Below, in pieces: positions 8,931 to 16,974 of a stretch of 64,000 bases of DNA (position 1 is its first letter; every line of letters starts with the position of its first letter). This stretch comes from Ruminococcaceae bacterium UBA6845 (GTDB lineage Bacteria; Bacillota; Clostridia; Oscillospirales; Acutalibacteraceae), in the NCBI GenBank assembly GCA_002449395.1, contig DKDP01000045.1, forward strand, positions 8,368 through 72,367, read 5' to 3'. The notes below the pieces were generated by a model, which was given only the letters and a program-made list of their open reading frames with translations, had not been told where the DNA came from and did no database searches. Made by a program: the position numbers and the translations under genes.

Positions 8931-9776
8931 TCATATTGCAACGGGAATACCCTTAATCTGCTCGTGCGTCTCGTAGTTGTCAAGGCGGACATCATCGGTT
9001 GTGAAATCGTAGAAATCCTTGATTTCGGGATTGATCCAGAATGTCGGAGCGGGGAGAGGCTCACGTGTGATAAGCTCCTTGACAAGCGGAATGTGTCTGT
9101 CATAAATGTGCGCGTCGGCAATTACGTGAACAAATTCGCCGACCTCCATATCGCAGACCTGAGCGAACATATGAAGAAGGACACTGTACTGAACGACGTT
9201 CCAGTTGTTTGCGGTCAGAACATCCTGACTGCGCTGATTGAGTATACCGTTGAGAACGAGCTTGCCGTTTTTACCCTCGGTCACGTTGAATGTCATACTG
9301 TATGCACAGGGGTAAAGCCCCATTTCGCTGAGATCGTGGTGATTGTATATGTTCGTCATAATTCTGCGGCTGAAAGGATTGTTTTTGAGATCGTAGAGAA
9401 CACGGTCAACCTGATCGAACATACCCTCCTTGTACTTATGCTTAACGCCGAGCTGATAGCCGTAAGCCTTGCCGATTGAACCGTTCTCGTCAGCCCACGA
9501 ATCCCAAATGTGGGAATTAAGGTCGTGAATATTGTTCGATTTTTTCTGCCAGATCCAGAGGATCTCATCAACACAGGATTTGAATGCGGTGCGGCGAAGA
9601 GTGAGAGCGGGGAACTCCTTTTTCAGGTCATAGCGGTTTACAACGCAGAACAGCTTCTGGGTGTATGCGGGTGTGCCGTCCGCCCAGTGAGGACGAACCT
9701 TTTCGCCCTTTGTATCGGTTCCGTTTTCGAGTATGTTATTACACATATCAATGAAAAGTTTGTCAGCGTAGCTCAT
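8931..9776 (-). CDS. thyA: Thymidylate synthase
   Basis: 281 residues from the ATG at 9776, which has AAGGAGA at the right distance; a longer reading starting at 9803 has no such site. It converts dUMP to dTMP using methylene-tetrahydrofolate. Visible are S-R-R-I-M-T and the active-site L-Y-P-C-A-Y (Cys 157), N-Q-R-S-Q-D and the H-V-I-A-D-A-H-I-Y-D segment. The canonical P-P-C-H is Y-P-C-A here, a variant found in a subset of ThyA enzymes. It forms a thyA-folA unit. Its presence argues that dTMP synthesis does not depend on flavin-dependent ThyX. Confidence 0.95.
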   Translation of the reverse strand: MSYADKLFIDMCNNILENGTDTKGEKVRPHWADGTPAYTQKLFCVVNRYDLKKEFPALTLRRTAFKSCVDEILWIWQKKSNNIHDLNSHIWDSWADENGSIGKAYGYQLGVKHKYKEGMFDQVDRVLYDLKNNPFSRRIMTNIYNHHDLSEMGLYPCAYSMTFNVTEGKNGKLVLNGILNQRSQDVLTANNWNVVQYSVLLHMFAQVCDMEVGEFVHVIADAHIYDRHIPLVKELITREPLPAPTFWINPEIKDFYDFTTDDVRLDNYETHEQIKGIPVAI

Positions 9777-9795
9777 TTTGCAGTCTCCTTTTTTA

Positions 9796-10617
9796 TTAGT
9801 CAATGCTTTTTAATGTTATCAGACATACCTCGGGACGGTTGAGAAATCTCAGCGGTACGGGGTAGTTGCCGAGACCCGAGGTTACAAAAATTTGTTTGTC
9901 TTCAAAGGAATATAATCCCTTGTCGGTCATTCTTCCCGAATATGTCAGCTTCGGCAGAACAAAGCCGTTGTAGTAAATCGGTCCCAGCAGCGGCAGGCGA
10001 ACCATTCCGCCGTGAGTGTCACCGCTGAATATCAGATCAACGCCGAAGTCCTCAAAGTGCTCCGTTTCGGGTATGTGAGCAAGAAGTATATTCAGCCGAT
10101 TTCGATCGGGCTCATCAAATTCATTATGCAGGTCGAATGTCGGGGAATAATAAACATTGTCGATCCCGAAAAGGGTAATATTTGTGCCGTTTATTTTGAG
10201 ATCGGCAGACTTGTAGTTCATCAGATGAACATTCGCAAGAGCGCTTATTTTATTCTTATACACCTGATCAGTATCGTGATCTCCCGTGATAACGTAGGTG
10301 TCCGCAATTTGCGAAAGCTCCGTTATCAGGCTGACGGCGATGTCAATCTGTTCGGTGTGATTTTGAGTGTACATATCGCCGAGGACAAATATCAGATCGG
10401 GGCTCTGCGCCCTGACAAGCTCAGTTATTTTTCTGTTGTTCTTTCCGAATTTGTCGCCGTGCAGGTCGGATATAAGAGCGATTTTAACATCGTTTTCGAC
10501 CTTGTCGGAATATATTGTCTGCTCGGTGAGCTTCAGCGAATAGTTGTTGAAATACCACAATGAAGCGATGAGAGCGATGATAAGCAGTAATGAAACAAGT
10601 TTCTTCTTCTTTTTCAA
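9796..10617 (-). CDS. Membrane-anchored metallophosphoesterase (YkuE/YaeI-like)
   Basis: 273 residues if started at the TTG at 10617, which has GGGAG seven bases upstream; an earlier in-frame TTG at 10692 has no visible site. The N-terminus is poly-lysine followed by one membrane helix (about 7-24). The calcineurin-like core then shows I-S-D-L-H-G, V-L-G-D-M-Y, T-G-D-H-D-T, L-L-A-H-I-P and F-S-G-D-T-H-G-G. The fourth motif is G-D-H-D rather than G-N-H-D. YkuE-type proteins act outside the membrane, some on lipid-linked substrates, but the substrate here is unknown. It is the first gene of the thyA-folA-deacetylase run, 19 bases ahead of thyA. Confidence 0.82.
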   Translation of the reverse strand: MKKKKKLVSLLLIIALIASLWYFNNYSLKLTEQTIYSDKVENDVKIALISDLHGDKFGKNNRKITELVRAQSPDLIFVLGDMYTQNHTEQIDIAVSLITELSQIADTYVITGDHDTDQVYKNKISALANVHLMNYKSADLKINGTNITLFGIDNVYYSPTFDLHNEFDEPDRNRLNILLAHIPETEHFEDFGVDLIFSGDTHGGMVRLPLLGPIYYNGFVLPKLTYSGRMTDKGLYSFEDKQIFVTSGLGNYPVPLRFLNRPEVCLITLKSID

Positions 10618-10644
10618 AGCATCACTCCCAAACACATTTACAAT

Positions 10645-10673
10645 ATTATATAACAGAACAGATAAAAAAACAA
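10645..10673 (-). promoter_or_regulatory. Probable promoter for the phosphoesterase-thyA-folA operon
   Basis: On the minus strand TTGTTT, 17 bases, TATAAT (10650 to 10645), about 28 bases ahead of the TTG start. The -35 is weak. It is divergent from the flippase promoter. Confidence 0.45.
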
Positions 10674-10681
10674 TCTTTTTA

Positions 10682-10710
10682 TTGACAAACAATCAAAAGA
10701 ACGATATCAT
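10682..10710 (+). promoter_or_regulatory. Promoter for the flippase gene
   Basis: TTGACA (10682-10687), 17 bases, TATCAT (10705-10710), 30 bases before the start at 10741. Confidence 0.7.
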
Positions 10711-10740
10711 TAATAAAGAATATTTTAAAGGACGAACTAA

Positions 10741-12162
10741 ATGGACAGATACGGAAAACTTGCTAAAAATACAATGCTGATAAGTATCGGTGTGCTTACG
10801 TCAAAGCTCATCGTTTTCCTGATGGTCAGATTTTATACGGGCTATCTTACTCCTGCCGAATACGGCGATGCGGATCTTATCAGCCAGACCGCCAATCTTC
10901 TCTTCCCTGTTTTTTCACTCGGAATAACGGACGGTGTTTTTCGATATGCGATCAATTCATCGTCGGACAGGAACAAGGTATTTTCATCCGGTGCATTGGT
11001 TATTTTGCTCGGCTCGATTGTGATGCTCGCCTGTACGCCGCTTTTAAATATGCTCATAGGCGATAAGATCGACGTTACGGCGGTCTTTTTATACACTGTT
11101 TCGGCGTGCATACATTCAATATGCAGCCAGTTTGCCCGCGGACTCGGCAATGCAAGGCTCTTTGCCGTTCAGGGTATAGTCAACACCTTCTCGGTGGTTG
11201 TGCTGAATATTGTTTTCCTTGCCGTTCTCGGTCTCGGAATCGACGGATATGTATATTCTATCGTTATCTCCGATCTGATTTGTGCGATTTATATAACGCT
11301 CAGAGAGAAACTGTGGAGATACATCACCTTTAAGGTTGACGGACATCTTATAAAAAGAATGCTTCATTACAGTATTCCGCTTATTCCGACGGCTATTTTC
11401 TGGTGGATCACTTCCGTTTCTGACAGATATATGATCAACTGGATGGTTGACAGCACCGCAAATGGTATTTACACGATGGCGTGCAAGCTCCCGACTGCTA
11501 TTGTTCTTCTCTCCGGCGCATTCAGTGACGCCTGGCAGTATTCTGCGGTCAGCGAGAAAAAGGACGGGGAGGCAGACGAATACAAAACATTTTTCTCGGA
11601 CAGCTGGCTCTCTTTTCAGGGTATTCTTTTCTTCGGATGCAGCCTTGTTATTGCAATTGCAAAGCCCGGAGTCAGGCTGCTTACTGCGTCGGAAGAATAC
11701 TACTCGGCTTATGCCTATGTACCGCTCCTTTGCTGTGCAATGGTATTTTCATCGTTTGCAACCTTTATGGGAAGTGCTTTTTTGGTATACAAGAAGAGCA
11801 GACTTTCATTCGTCACGTCAATGGTCGGAGCGGTTGCAAATATAATTCTGAACTTTTTACTTATTCCGAAGTATGAAATCTACGGCGCGGCTGTTGCGAC
11901 ATTTGCAAGCTACTTTATTGTGTTCGTGATAAGAGCGTTTATGTCGAAAAGGCTTGTTGACTTCAAAATGTATATCGTTCAGACGATTGTCGGAACACTG
12001 ATAATTTTGGTTCAAACCGTGGGCACGTATTTTGATCCCAAGGGTCTTGTTGTAATAAATATTGTTGCGGTTATTGCCACCGTTGCAATTTACTTCAAGA
12101 CGTTCTATTCGGTAATTACAAAGGTGCTGAAAACGTTCCTTTCAAAAAGAAGAAGCAAATAA
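10741..12162 (+). CDS. Oligosaccharide flippase / polysaccharide biosynthesis membrane protein (MOP superfamily)
   Basis: 473 residues of mostly hydrophobic sequence with about 12-14 membrane helices, the size and pattern of Wzx-type flippases. The opening Y-G-K-L-A-K-N-T-M-L, F-Y-T-G-Y-L-T-P-A-E-Y-G-D and the C-terminal Y-G-A-A-V-A-T-F-A-S are typical of this group. Such proteins move undecaprenyl-linked oligosaccharides across the membrane. It stands alone between its own promoter and terminator, with no glycan synthesis cluster beside it, so the glycan cannot be named. A drug-exporting MATE is less likely from the sequence pattern. Confidence 0.85.
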   Translation: MDRYGKLAKNTMLISIGVLTSKLIVFLMVRFYTGYLTPAEYGDADLISQTANLLFPVFSLGITDGVFRYAINSSSDRNKVFSSGALVILLGSIVMLACTPLLNMLIGDKIDVTAVFLYTVSACIHSICSQFARGLGNARLFAVQGIVNTFSVVVLNIVFLAVLGLGIDGYVYSIVISDLICAIYITLREKLWRYITFKVDGHLIKRMLHYSIPLIPTAIFWWITSVSDRYMINWMVDSTANGIYTMACKLPTAIVLLSGAFSDAWQYSAVSEKKDGEADEYKTFFSDSWLSFQGILFFGCSLVIAIAKPGVRLLTASEEYYSAYAYVPLLCCAMVFSSFATFMGSAFLVYKKSRLSFVTSMVGAVANIILNFLLIPKYEIYGAAVATFASYFIVFVIRAFMSKRLVDFKMYIVQTIVGTLIILVQTVGTYFDPKGLVVINIVAVIATVAIYFKTFYSVITKVLKTFLSKRRSK

Positions 12163-12167
12163 AAATT

Positions 12168-12200
12168 GAGGAAGACCTGTGCGGTCTTCCTCTTGTTCTT
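12168..12200 (+). terminator. Intrinsic terminator after the flippase gene
   Basis: A 10-bp perfect stem (12168-12177 with 12183-12192), five-base loop, then TTGTTCTT. The stretch 12200-12278 beyond it is AT-rich and shows nothing I can name. Confidence 0.9.
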
Positions 12201-12278
12201 ATAGCTATATATGTTACAGATCAAATTGATTTTAAGAATATATTTATTAAAGTATTTTTATTGTGTATTACCGATTTT

Positions 12279-12315
12279 AAAAAAAATAAAAAGCTGCGGA
12301 ATAAATTTCCACAGC
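12279..12315 (-). terminator. Second terminator downstream of the tRNA pair
   Basis: On the minus strand a 9-bp stem with one G-T pair (arms 12293-12301 and 12307-12315) and a five-base loop is followed by a long T run. It lies seven bases beyond the T run of the first tRNA terminator. Confidence 0.75.
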
Positions 12316-12321
12316 CTAAAA

Positions 12322-12350
12322 TCAAAAAAAGTCGGGACAAAATCCCGACT
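12322..12350 (-). terminator. Terminator of the tRNA-Met/tRNA-Glu transcript
   Basis: On the minus strand AGTCGGGA/TCCCGACT (12330-12337 and 12343-12350) is followed by seven T residues. The stem begins directly after the CCA end of tRNA-Glu. Confidence 0.9.
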
Positions 12351-12425
12351 TGGTGACCCGGACGAGAATTGAACTCGTGTTACCGCCGTGAAAGGGCGGT
12401 GTCTTAACCTCTTGACCACCGGGCC
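12351..12425 (-). tRNA. tRNA-Glu (UUC)
   Basis: 75 bases including an encoded CCA. The acceptor stem GGCCCGG/CCGGGTC closes with one G-U pair, the anticodon arm is ACCGCCC-TTTCAC with anticodon TTC, and the T arm carries GTTCAATTC. It is read from the minus strand as the second gene of a two-tRNA transcript, seven bases after tRNA-Met. Confidence 0.95.
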
Positions 12426-12432
12426 AAAAAAA

Positions 12433-12509
12433 TGGTAGCGGCAGTGGGATTCGAACCTACGACCAATCGGGTATGAACCGAGTACTCTAGCCAACTGAGC
12501 TATGCCGCC
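12433..12509 (-). tRNA. tRNA-Met (CAU), elongator type
   Basis: 77 bases with encoded CCA. Acceptor GGCGGCA/TGCCGCT, D arm with AGCTCAGTTGGC, anticodon loop TTCATAC and a GTTCGAATC T arm are all present. The acceptor has a 1-72 pair (G-U), unlike the mismatched end of initiator tRNA, so this is elongator Met; a modified CAU tRNA-Ile cannot be fully excluded by eye. Confidence 0.93.
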
Positions 12510-12545
12510 ACATTTATGCCGCCGATATCTTCAAGCGACTTGCTA

Positions 12546-12574
12546 ATTATATAGCATAGATTGGAAATTGTCAA
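12546..12574 (-). promoter_or_regulatory. Promoter for the two tRNA genes
   Basis: On the minus strand TTGACA (12574 to 12569), 17 bases, TATAAT (12551 to 12546): a perfect consensus promoter 36 bases before tRNA-Met, as expected for stable RNA. Confidence 0.92.
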
Positions 12575-12683
12575 CCCCTTTTTTGAATTTTTTCGATTTA
12601 TTTTATGCACTTACAGTTTAACGATACAAAAATGTTTAAAAAACCGTAAATTGTAACATTTGTGTCAATTTTAAAAAAGGTGA

Positions 12684-12712
12684 TTGAATATAAATATTAT
12701 TGATGATATAAT
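12684..12712 (+). promoter_or_regulatory. Promoter for the deacetylase-glyA operon
   Basis: TTGAAT (12684-12689), 17 bases, TATAAT (12707-12712), about 51 bases ahead of the deacetylase start. Confidence 0.65.
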
Positions 12713-12763
12713 TTAACACGGTAGATTTTTGCCGAACTATGCTATGGAGATGTATTTTTTAGA

Positions 12764-13615
12764 ATGAAAAGGGATTTTATAGGGAAAGCGATTTTTCTTG
12801 TTGTGTTTGTTGTTATTCTTGTCGTTTCCGTTTACGGATTCAGCGGTCATTTGATGAGTGAAAAGAGCACCGACCCGACAGAGAACAGGAGCACAACAAT
12901 CGCACAGGAGAAAAAAACCGAGAAAGAAACAACGACCGAGCCGACAACTGCCGACCCTGCCGATAAGCCGAAATCGACGGATAAACTCGTATGCTTTACG
13001 TTTGACGACGGCCCGTATGCTCCGGTTACCAACAAAATACTTGATACATTTGAAAAGTATAACGGCAAGGCAACTTTCTTTGTTGTAGGCGACAGAGCCG
13101 ATACATACAGCGATGAAATTGTCAGAGCAAGTAAGCTCGGATGTGAGATCGGTACGCATACCTATTCTCACGTCAATTTGAACACACTTTCGGTTCCCGA
13201 AATGCAGAAAGAGATCAACAAATCCTGCCATGCTATTTCAAAGTATTCGGGTAAAAGGGTTAAGATTCTCAGACCGCCCGAGGGTGCGGCTAACGAAACC
13301 GTTAAGGCGAATGTAGATATGCCGATGGTTCTTTGGAGCGTTGATTCACGTGACTGGGATTACAGGAATGCGGATAAAGACTATCAGTCCGTAATGGATA
13401 ATGTTTTTGACGGAAGCATCGTTCTTATGCACGATCTTTACCCCGCAACAGCGGACGCAATTGCAAGAATTGTCCCTGAGCTTGCAAAGCAGGGCTATAA
13501 ATTTGTGACATTTTCCGAATTGATGGAGCTCAGAGGCGTTGATGTCGAACCGGGCGAAAAATATTTCAGCGCACCGCCTCAAACTCCCGCAGAGGACTGT
13601 GAAGAGGATTATTAA
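12764..13615 (+). CDS. Membrane-anchored polysaccharide deacetylase (peptidoglycan deacetylase-like)
   Basis: 283 residues: a membrane helix (about 8-25), a Thr/Glu/Pro-rich linker (about 30-70), then a NodB homology domain. The domain shows all key motifs: T-F-D-D-G-P near 83 (catalytic base and metal Asp), T-H-T-Y-S-H (metal His pair), R-P-P-E-G-A, W-S-V-D-S-R-D-W and L-M-H-D-L-Y. PgdA/PdaA-like enzymes of this build remove N-acetyl groups from cell-wall sugars outside the cell. The Shine-Dalgarno is weak (GGAG 16 bases upstream). It is followed 25 bases later by glyA on the same strand. Confidence 0.88.
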   Translation: MKRDFIGKAIFLVVFVVILVVSVYGFSGHLMSEKSTDPTENRSTTIAQEKKTEKETTTEPTTADPADKPKSTDKLVCFTFDDGPYAPVTNKILDTFEKYNGKATFFVVGDRADTYSDEIVRASKLGCEIGTHTYSHVNLNTLSVPEMQKEINKSCHAISKYSGKRVKILRPPEGAANETVKANVDMPMVLWSVDSRDWDYRNADKDYQSVMDNVFDGSIVLMHDLYPATADAIARIVPELAKQGYKFVTFSELMELRGVDVEPGEKYFSAPPQTPAEDCEEDY

Positions 13616-13640
13616 TAAATATAAAAACGGAGGACGAACT

Positions 13641-14882
13641 ATGAACTTTTTTGATGAACTTTCCGCTTATGACAATGAGATCTACACAGCTTGCGAAAGC
13701 GAGCTGGAACGTCAACAGCGCAATATTGAGCTTATTGCGTCCGAAAACATCGTTTCAAAAGCCGTTTTGCTTGCGGCAGGCAGTGTGCTGACCAATAAAT
13801 ATGCGGAGGGCTATCCTTCAAAAAGGTATTACGGCGGCTGTCAGTGCGTTGATGTTGTTGAGGAAATTGCACGCAGCCGTGCCAAGGAGCTCTTCGGAGC
13901 GGAACACGTTAATGTTCAGCCTCACAGCGGTGCAAACGCAAATCTTGCCGTGTTTTTCGCTCTCCTCAATCCGGGTGACACGGTTATGGGAATGAATCTT
14001 CAGCAGGGAGGACACCTTTCCCACGGCTCACCCGTAAATATTTCCGGCAAGTATTTTAACGTCGTTCCGTACGGCGTCGACGAAAAGACGGAGCGCATTG
14101 ATTATGATGAGATGGAGAGAATCGCACTTCAGTGCAAGCCGAAGCTCATTGTTGCAGGCGCAAGCGCATATTCAAGAATTATTGATTTCAAACGCTGCCG
14201 TGAGATTGCCGATAAGGTCGGCGCATATTTGATGGTTGATATGGCGCATATTGCGGGACTTGTCGCCGCAGGACTGCATCCGTCACCCGTTCCTTATGCA
14301 CATATTGTCACAACAACCACCCACAAGACCCTCAGAGGTCCGAGAGGCGGTATGATCCTTTGTAAGGAGGAGTTCGCAAAGCAGATTGACAAAGCTGTAT
14401 TCCCGGGCACACAGGGCGGACCACTTATGCATATCATTGCCGCAAAGGCGGTAGCTCTCGGAGAGGCACTGACCGATGAATTTAAGGATTACCAGAAGCA
14501 GGTTGTGAAGAATGCCGCAGTGCTTGCCGACGAGCTTATGAAACGTGGAGTTGATATAGTTTCGGGCGGAACGGATAACCACCTTATGCTGCTTGATCTG
14601 CGCAGTAAGGGAATCACGGGCAAGGAGCTTGAACACAGACTTGACGAGGTTCGCATAACGGCGAACAAGAACACAATTCCGAACGATCCCCAAAGTCCGT
14701 TTGTTACAAGCGGTTTGAGAATCGGTACTCCCGCAGTAACAACGAGGGGATTTAAGGAGCCGGAAATGAAGCTGATTGCAGGCTGGATAAGCGATATTAT
14801 CAATGACTTTGACGGCAGCAAGGAAAGAGTCCTCGGCGAGGTTCAGGAGCTTTGCAAGAACTATCCGCTTTACAATAATTGA
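13641..14882 (+). CDS. glyA: Serine hydroxymethyltransferase
   Basis: 413 residues from the ATG at 13641, which has CGGAGG nine bases upstream; longer in-frame readings lack a site. It interconverts serine and glycine with transfer of one carbon to tetrahydrofolate. Visible are E-L-I-A-S-E-N, Y-A-E-G-Y-P-S-K-R-Y-Y-G-G, H-S-G-A-N-A-N, the PLP lysine in T-T-T-H-K-T-L-R-G (Lys 229) and R-I-G-T-P-A-V-T-T-R-G. Its product feeds thymidylate synthase encoded elsewhere in the window. Confidence 0.97.
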   Translation: MNFFDELSAYDNEIYTACESELERQQRNIELIASENIVSKAVLLAAGSVLTNKYAEGYPSKRYYGGCQCVDVVEEIARSRAKELFGAEHVNVQPHSGANANLAVFFALLNPGDTVMGMNLQQGGHLSHGSPVNISGKYFNVVPYGVDEKTERIDYDEMERIALQCKPKLIVAGASAYSRIIDFKRCREIADKVGAYLMVDMAHIAGLVAAGLHPSPVPYAHIVTTTTHKTLRGPRGGMILCKEEFAKQIDKAVFPGTQGGPLMHIIAAKAVALGEALTDEFKDYQKQVVKNAAVLADELMKRGVDIVSGGTDNHLMLLDLRSKGITGKELEHRLDEVRITANKNTIPNDPQSPFVTSGLRIGTPAVTTRGFKEPEMKLIAGWISDIINDFDGSKERVLGEVQELCKNYPLYNN

Positions 14883-14888
14883 TAATTA

Positions 14889-14916
14889 AACTGTCGCTTT
14901 TTGCGGCAGTTTTTTT
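14889..14916 (+). terminator. Terminator after glyA
   Basis: A 9-bp stem (14889-14897 with 14903-14911, one G-T pair) and five-T loop, followed by a run of T. Confidence 0.85.
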
Positions 14917-14963
14917 GACAGAAAAAAGCATTTCCCGCACTTTTATTTTATAACAAGCTGTGA

Positions 14964-14969
14964 TATAAT
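14964..14969 (+). promoter_or_regulatory. -10 element for uvrBA
   Basis: TATAAT 50 bases before uvrB, without a convincing -35. I saw no LexA-type GAAC-n4-GTTC operator between glyA and uvrB. Confidence 0.4.
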
Positions 14970-15018
14970 ACTCTTATATGTGTTTATATAAAAGATAACC
15001 GCAAAAGGAGGTTTTGCG

Positions 15019-16974
15019 ATGGATCATTTTGAATTGGTTTCTCCGTTCGAGCCGATGGGCGATCAGCCGCAGGCGATCGAGGAGCTGGCAGACGGACTTA
15101 AAAAAGGATATATGGAGCAGACGCTGCTCGGTGCAACGGGTTCAGGCAAGACCTTTACAATGGCAAAGGTTATAGAAAAGGTGAACAGACCGACGCTCGT
15201 TTTGGCTCACAACAAGACGCTGGCGGCTCAGCTCTGTTCGGAGTTTAAAGAATTTTTTCCGAACAATGCGGTTGAATATTTTGTCAGCTACTACGACTAT
15301 TATCAGCCCGAGGCTTACATTCCCACGACCGATACCTATATCGAAAAGGATTCGGCGATCAATGACGAGATAGATAAACTGCGCCATTCCGCAACCTCGG
15401 CGCTTTCCGAGCGTAGGGATGTTATCATCGTTGCCAGTGTATCGTGTATCTATTCTCTGGGCGATCCGATTGATTACAGAAGTATGGTTATTTCCCTGAG
15501 AACGGGAATGGAAAAGAACCGTGACGAGCTGATCAAAAAGCTGATTGAAATTCAGTACGAAAGAAACGATATCAGCTTCACCCGTAACAAGTTCAGGGTA
15601 AAGGGGGATGTTGTTGAAATTTTTCCCGTTTATTCAAACGAAAACGCATTCAGAATCGAGTTTTTCGGTGATGAAATTGACCGAATCAGCGAGATAAACG
15701 CTCTGACGGGTCAGGTTAAAAATGTGCTTTCTCACGTTGCGATATATCCAGCCTCGCACTATGTCGTTTCGCCCGAGAAGATGGAAAAGGCGATAACTCA
15801 GATCTATTCCGAGATGGAAAATCAGGTCAAGGTCTTTCAGTCCGAGGGCAAGCTGATCGAGGCTCAAAGGATTAAGCAGAGAACCGAATATGATATTGAA
15901 ATGCTCCGAGAAACAGGATTCTGCAAGGGCATTGAGAACTATTCGGCGATAATGTCGGGAAGAAAGCCGGGCGAACCGCCGTTTACATTGCTCGATTATT
16001 TCCCCGATGATTTTATCCTTTTTGTCGATGAATCGCACGTAACGCTTCCGCAGGTTCGCGGAATGTACGGCGGCGACAGATCACGTAAGGACAGCCTTAT
16101 CAATTTCGGCTTCCGACTGCCGTCGGCATATGATAACAGGCCGCTTACCTTTGACGAGTTTTATAATAAAATCGGTCAGAAAATATTTGTCAGCGCAACC
16201 CCGGGCGAGTTCGAACGTCAAAAGAGCGTTCAGATTGCCGAGCAGGTTATCAGACCGACGGGCTTGCTTGATCCAGAGATTTCCGTTCGACCGACGGACG
16301 GTCAGATCGACGATCTTATTTCTGAGATCAATATGAGGATTGACAAGGGCGAGCGTGTGCTTGTCACAACGCTGACGAAAAAGATGGCGGAGGATCTGAC
16401 GGATTACATTGAAAATCTCGGCATCAAGGTGCGTTATATGCACTATGACGTCGATACAATAGAGAGAATGAAGATAATCAGAGACCTGCGTCTCGGCGAG
16501 TTTGACGTGCTTGTCGGAATCAACCTTTTGCGTGAGGGTCTCGATATTCCCGAGGTGTCTCTCGTTGCGATACTTGACGCAGATAAAGAGGGCTTCCTGA
16601 GAAGTGAGACTTCACTCATTCAGACGATCGGACGAGCCGCACGAAACGCTAACGGCAAGGTTATTATGTACGGTGACACCGTAACCAATTCAATGGAAAG
16701 AGCAATTAAAGAAACCCTGCGCCGCCGTGAGAAACAGGAGAAATATAACAAGGAGCACGGAATCGTTCCAAAGACGATCAAGAAGGATGTCAGGGAGATC
16801 CTTGAAATATCGTCGTCAAAGAGCGATAAACCGCATAAGCGTATGAGCCGTGCAGAGAAAGAACAGATGATTAAGCAGCTCACCGCAGAGATGAAAGCGG
16901 CGGCAAAGATACTTGAATTTGAACACGCAGCTTATTTACGTGACCGTATCAATAAGCTCAGAGAGGATAAGTAA
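15019..16974 (+). CDS. uvrB: Excinuclease ABC subunit B
   Basis: 651 residues, full length. UvrB is the helicase-like damage-verifying subunit of nucleotide excision repair. Visible are the Walker A G-A-T-G-S-G-K-T (about 38-45), the beta-hairpin region Y-Y-D-Y-Y-Q-P-E-A-Y, D-E-S-H-V-T, R-E-G-L-D-I-P, Q-T-I-G-R-A-A-R-N and the C-terminal UVR motif for UvrC (about 610-648). A strong AAAGGAGG precedes the ATG. The stop overlaps the uvrA start by one base, so the two are translationally coupled. Confidence 0.98.
   Translation: MDHFELVSPFEPMGDQPQAIEELADGLKKGYMEQTLLGATGSGKTFTMAKVIEKVNRPTLVLAHNKTLAAQLCSEFKEFFPNNAVEYFVSYYDYYQPEAYIPTTDTYIEKDSAINDEIDKLRHSATSALSERRDVIIVASVSCIYSLGDPIDYRSMVISLRTGMEKNRDELIKKLIEIQYERNDISFTRNKFRVKGDVVEIFPVYSNENAFRIEFFGDEIDRISEINALTGQVKNVLSHVAIYPASHYVVSPEKMEKAITQIYSEMENQVKVFQSEGKLIEAQRIKQRTEYDIEMLRETGFCKGIENYSAIMSGRKPGEPPFTLLDYFPDDFILFVDESHVTLPQVRGMYGGDRSRKDSLINFGFRLPSAYDNRPLTFDEFYNKIGQKIFVSATPGEFERQKSVQIAEQVIRPTGLLDPEISVRPTDGQIDDLISEINMRIDKGERVLVTTLTKKMAEDLTDYIENLGIKVRYMHYDVDTIERMKIIRDLRLGEFDVLVGINLLREGLDIPEVSLVAILDADKEGFLRSETSLIQTIGRAARNANGKVIMYGDTVTNSMERAIKETLRRREKQEKYNKEHGIVPKTIKKDVREILEISSSKSDKPHKRMSRAEKEQMIKQLTAEMKAAAKILEFEHAAYLRDRINKLREDK

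Noticed and set aside
12258..12494. Open reading frame across the tRNA genes
   Set aside because: It overlaps both tRNAs and their terminators and has no ribosome site; it is a chance frame.
14883..15018. LexA operator ahead of uvrBA
   Set aside because: No GAAC-n4-GTTC-like palindrome is present between the glyA terminator and uvrB.
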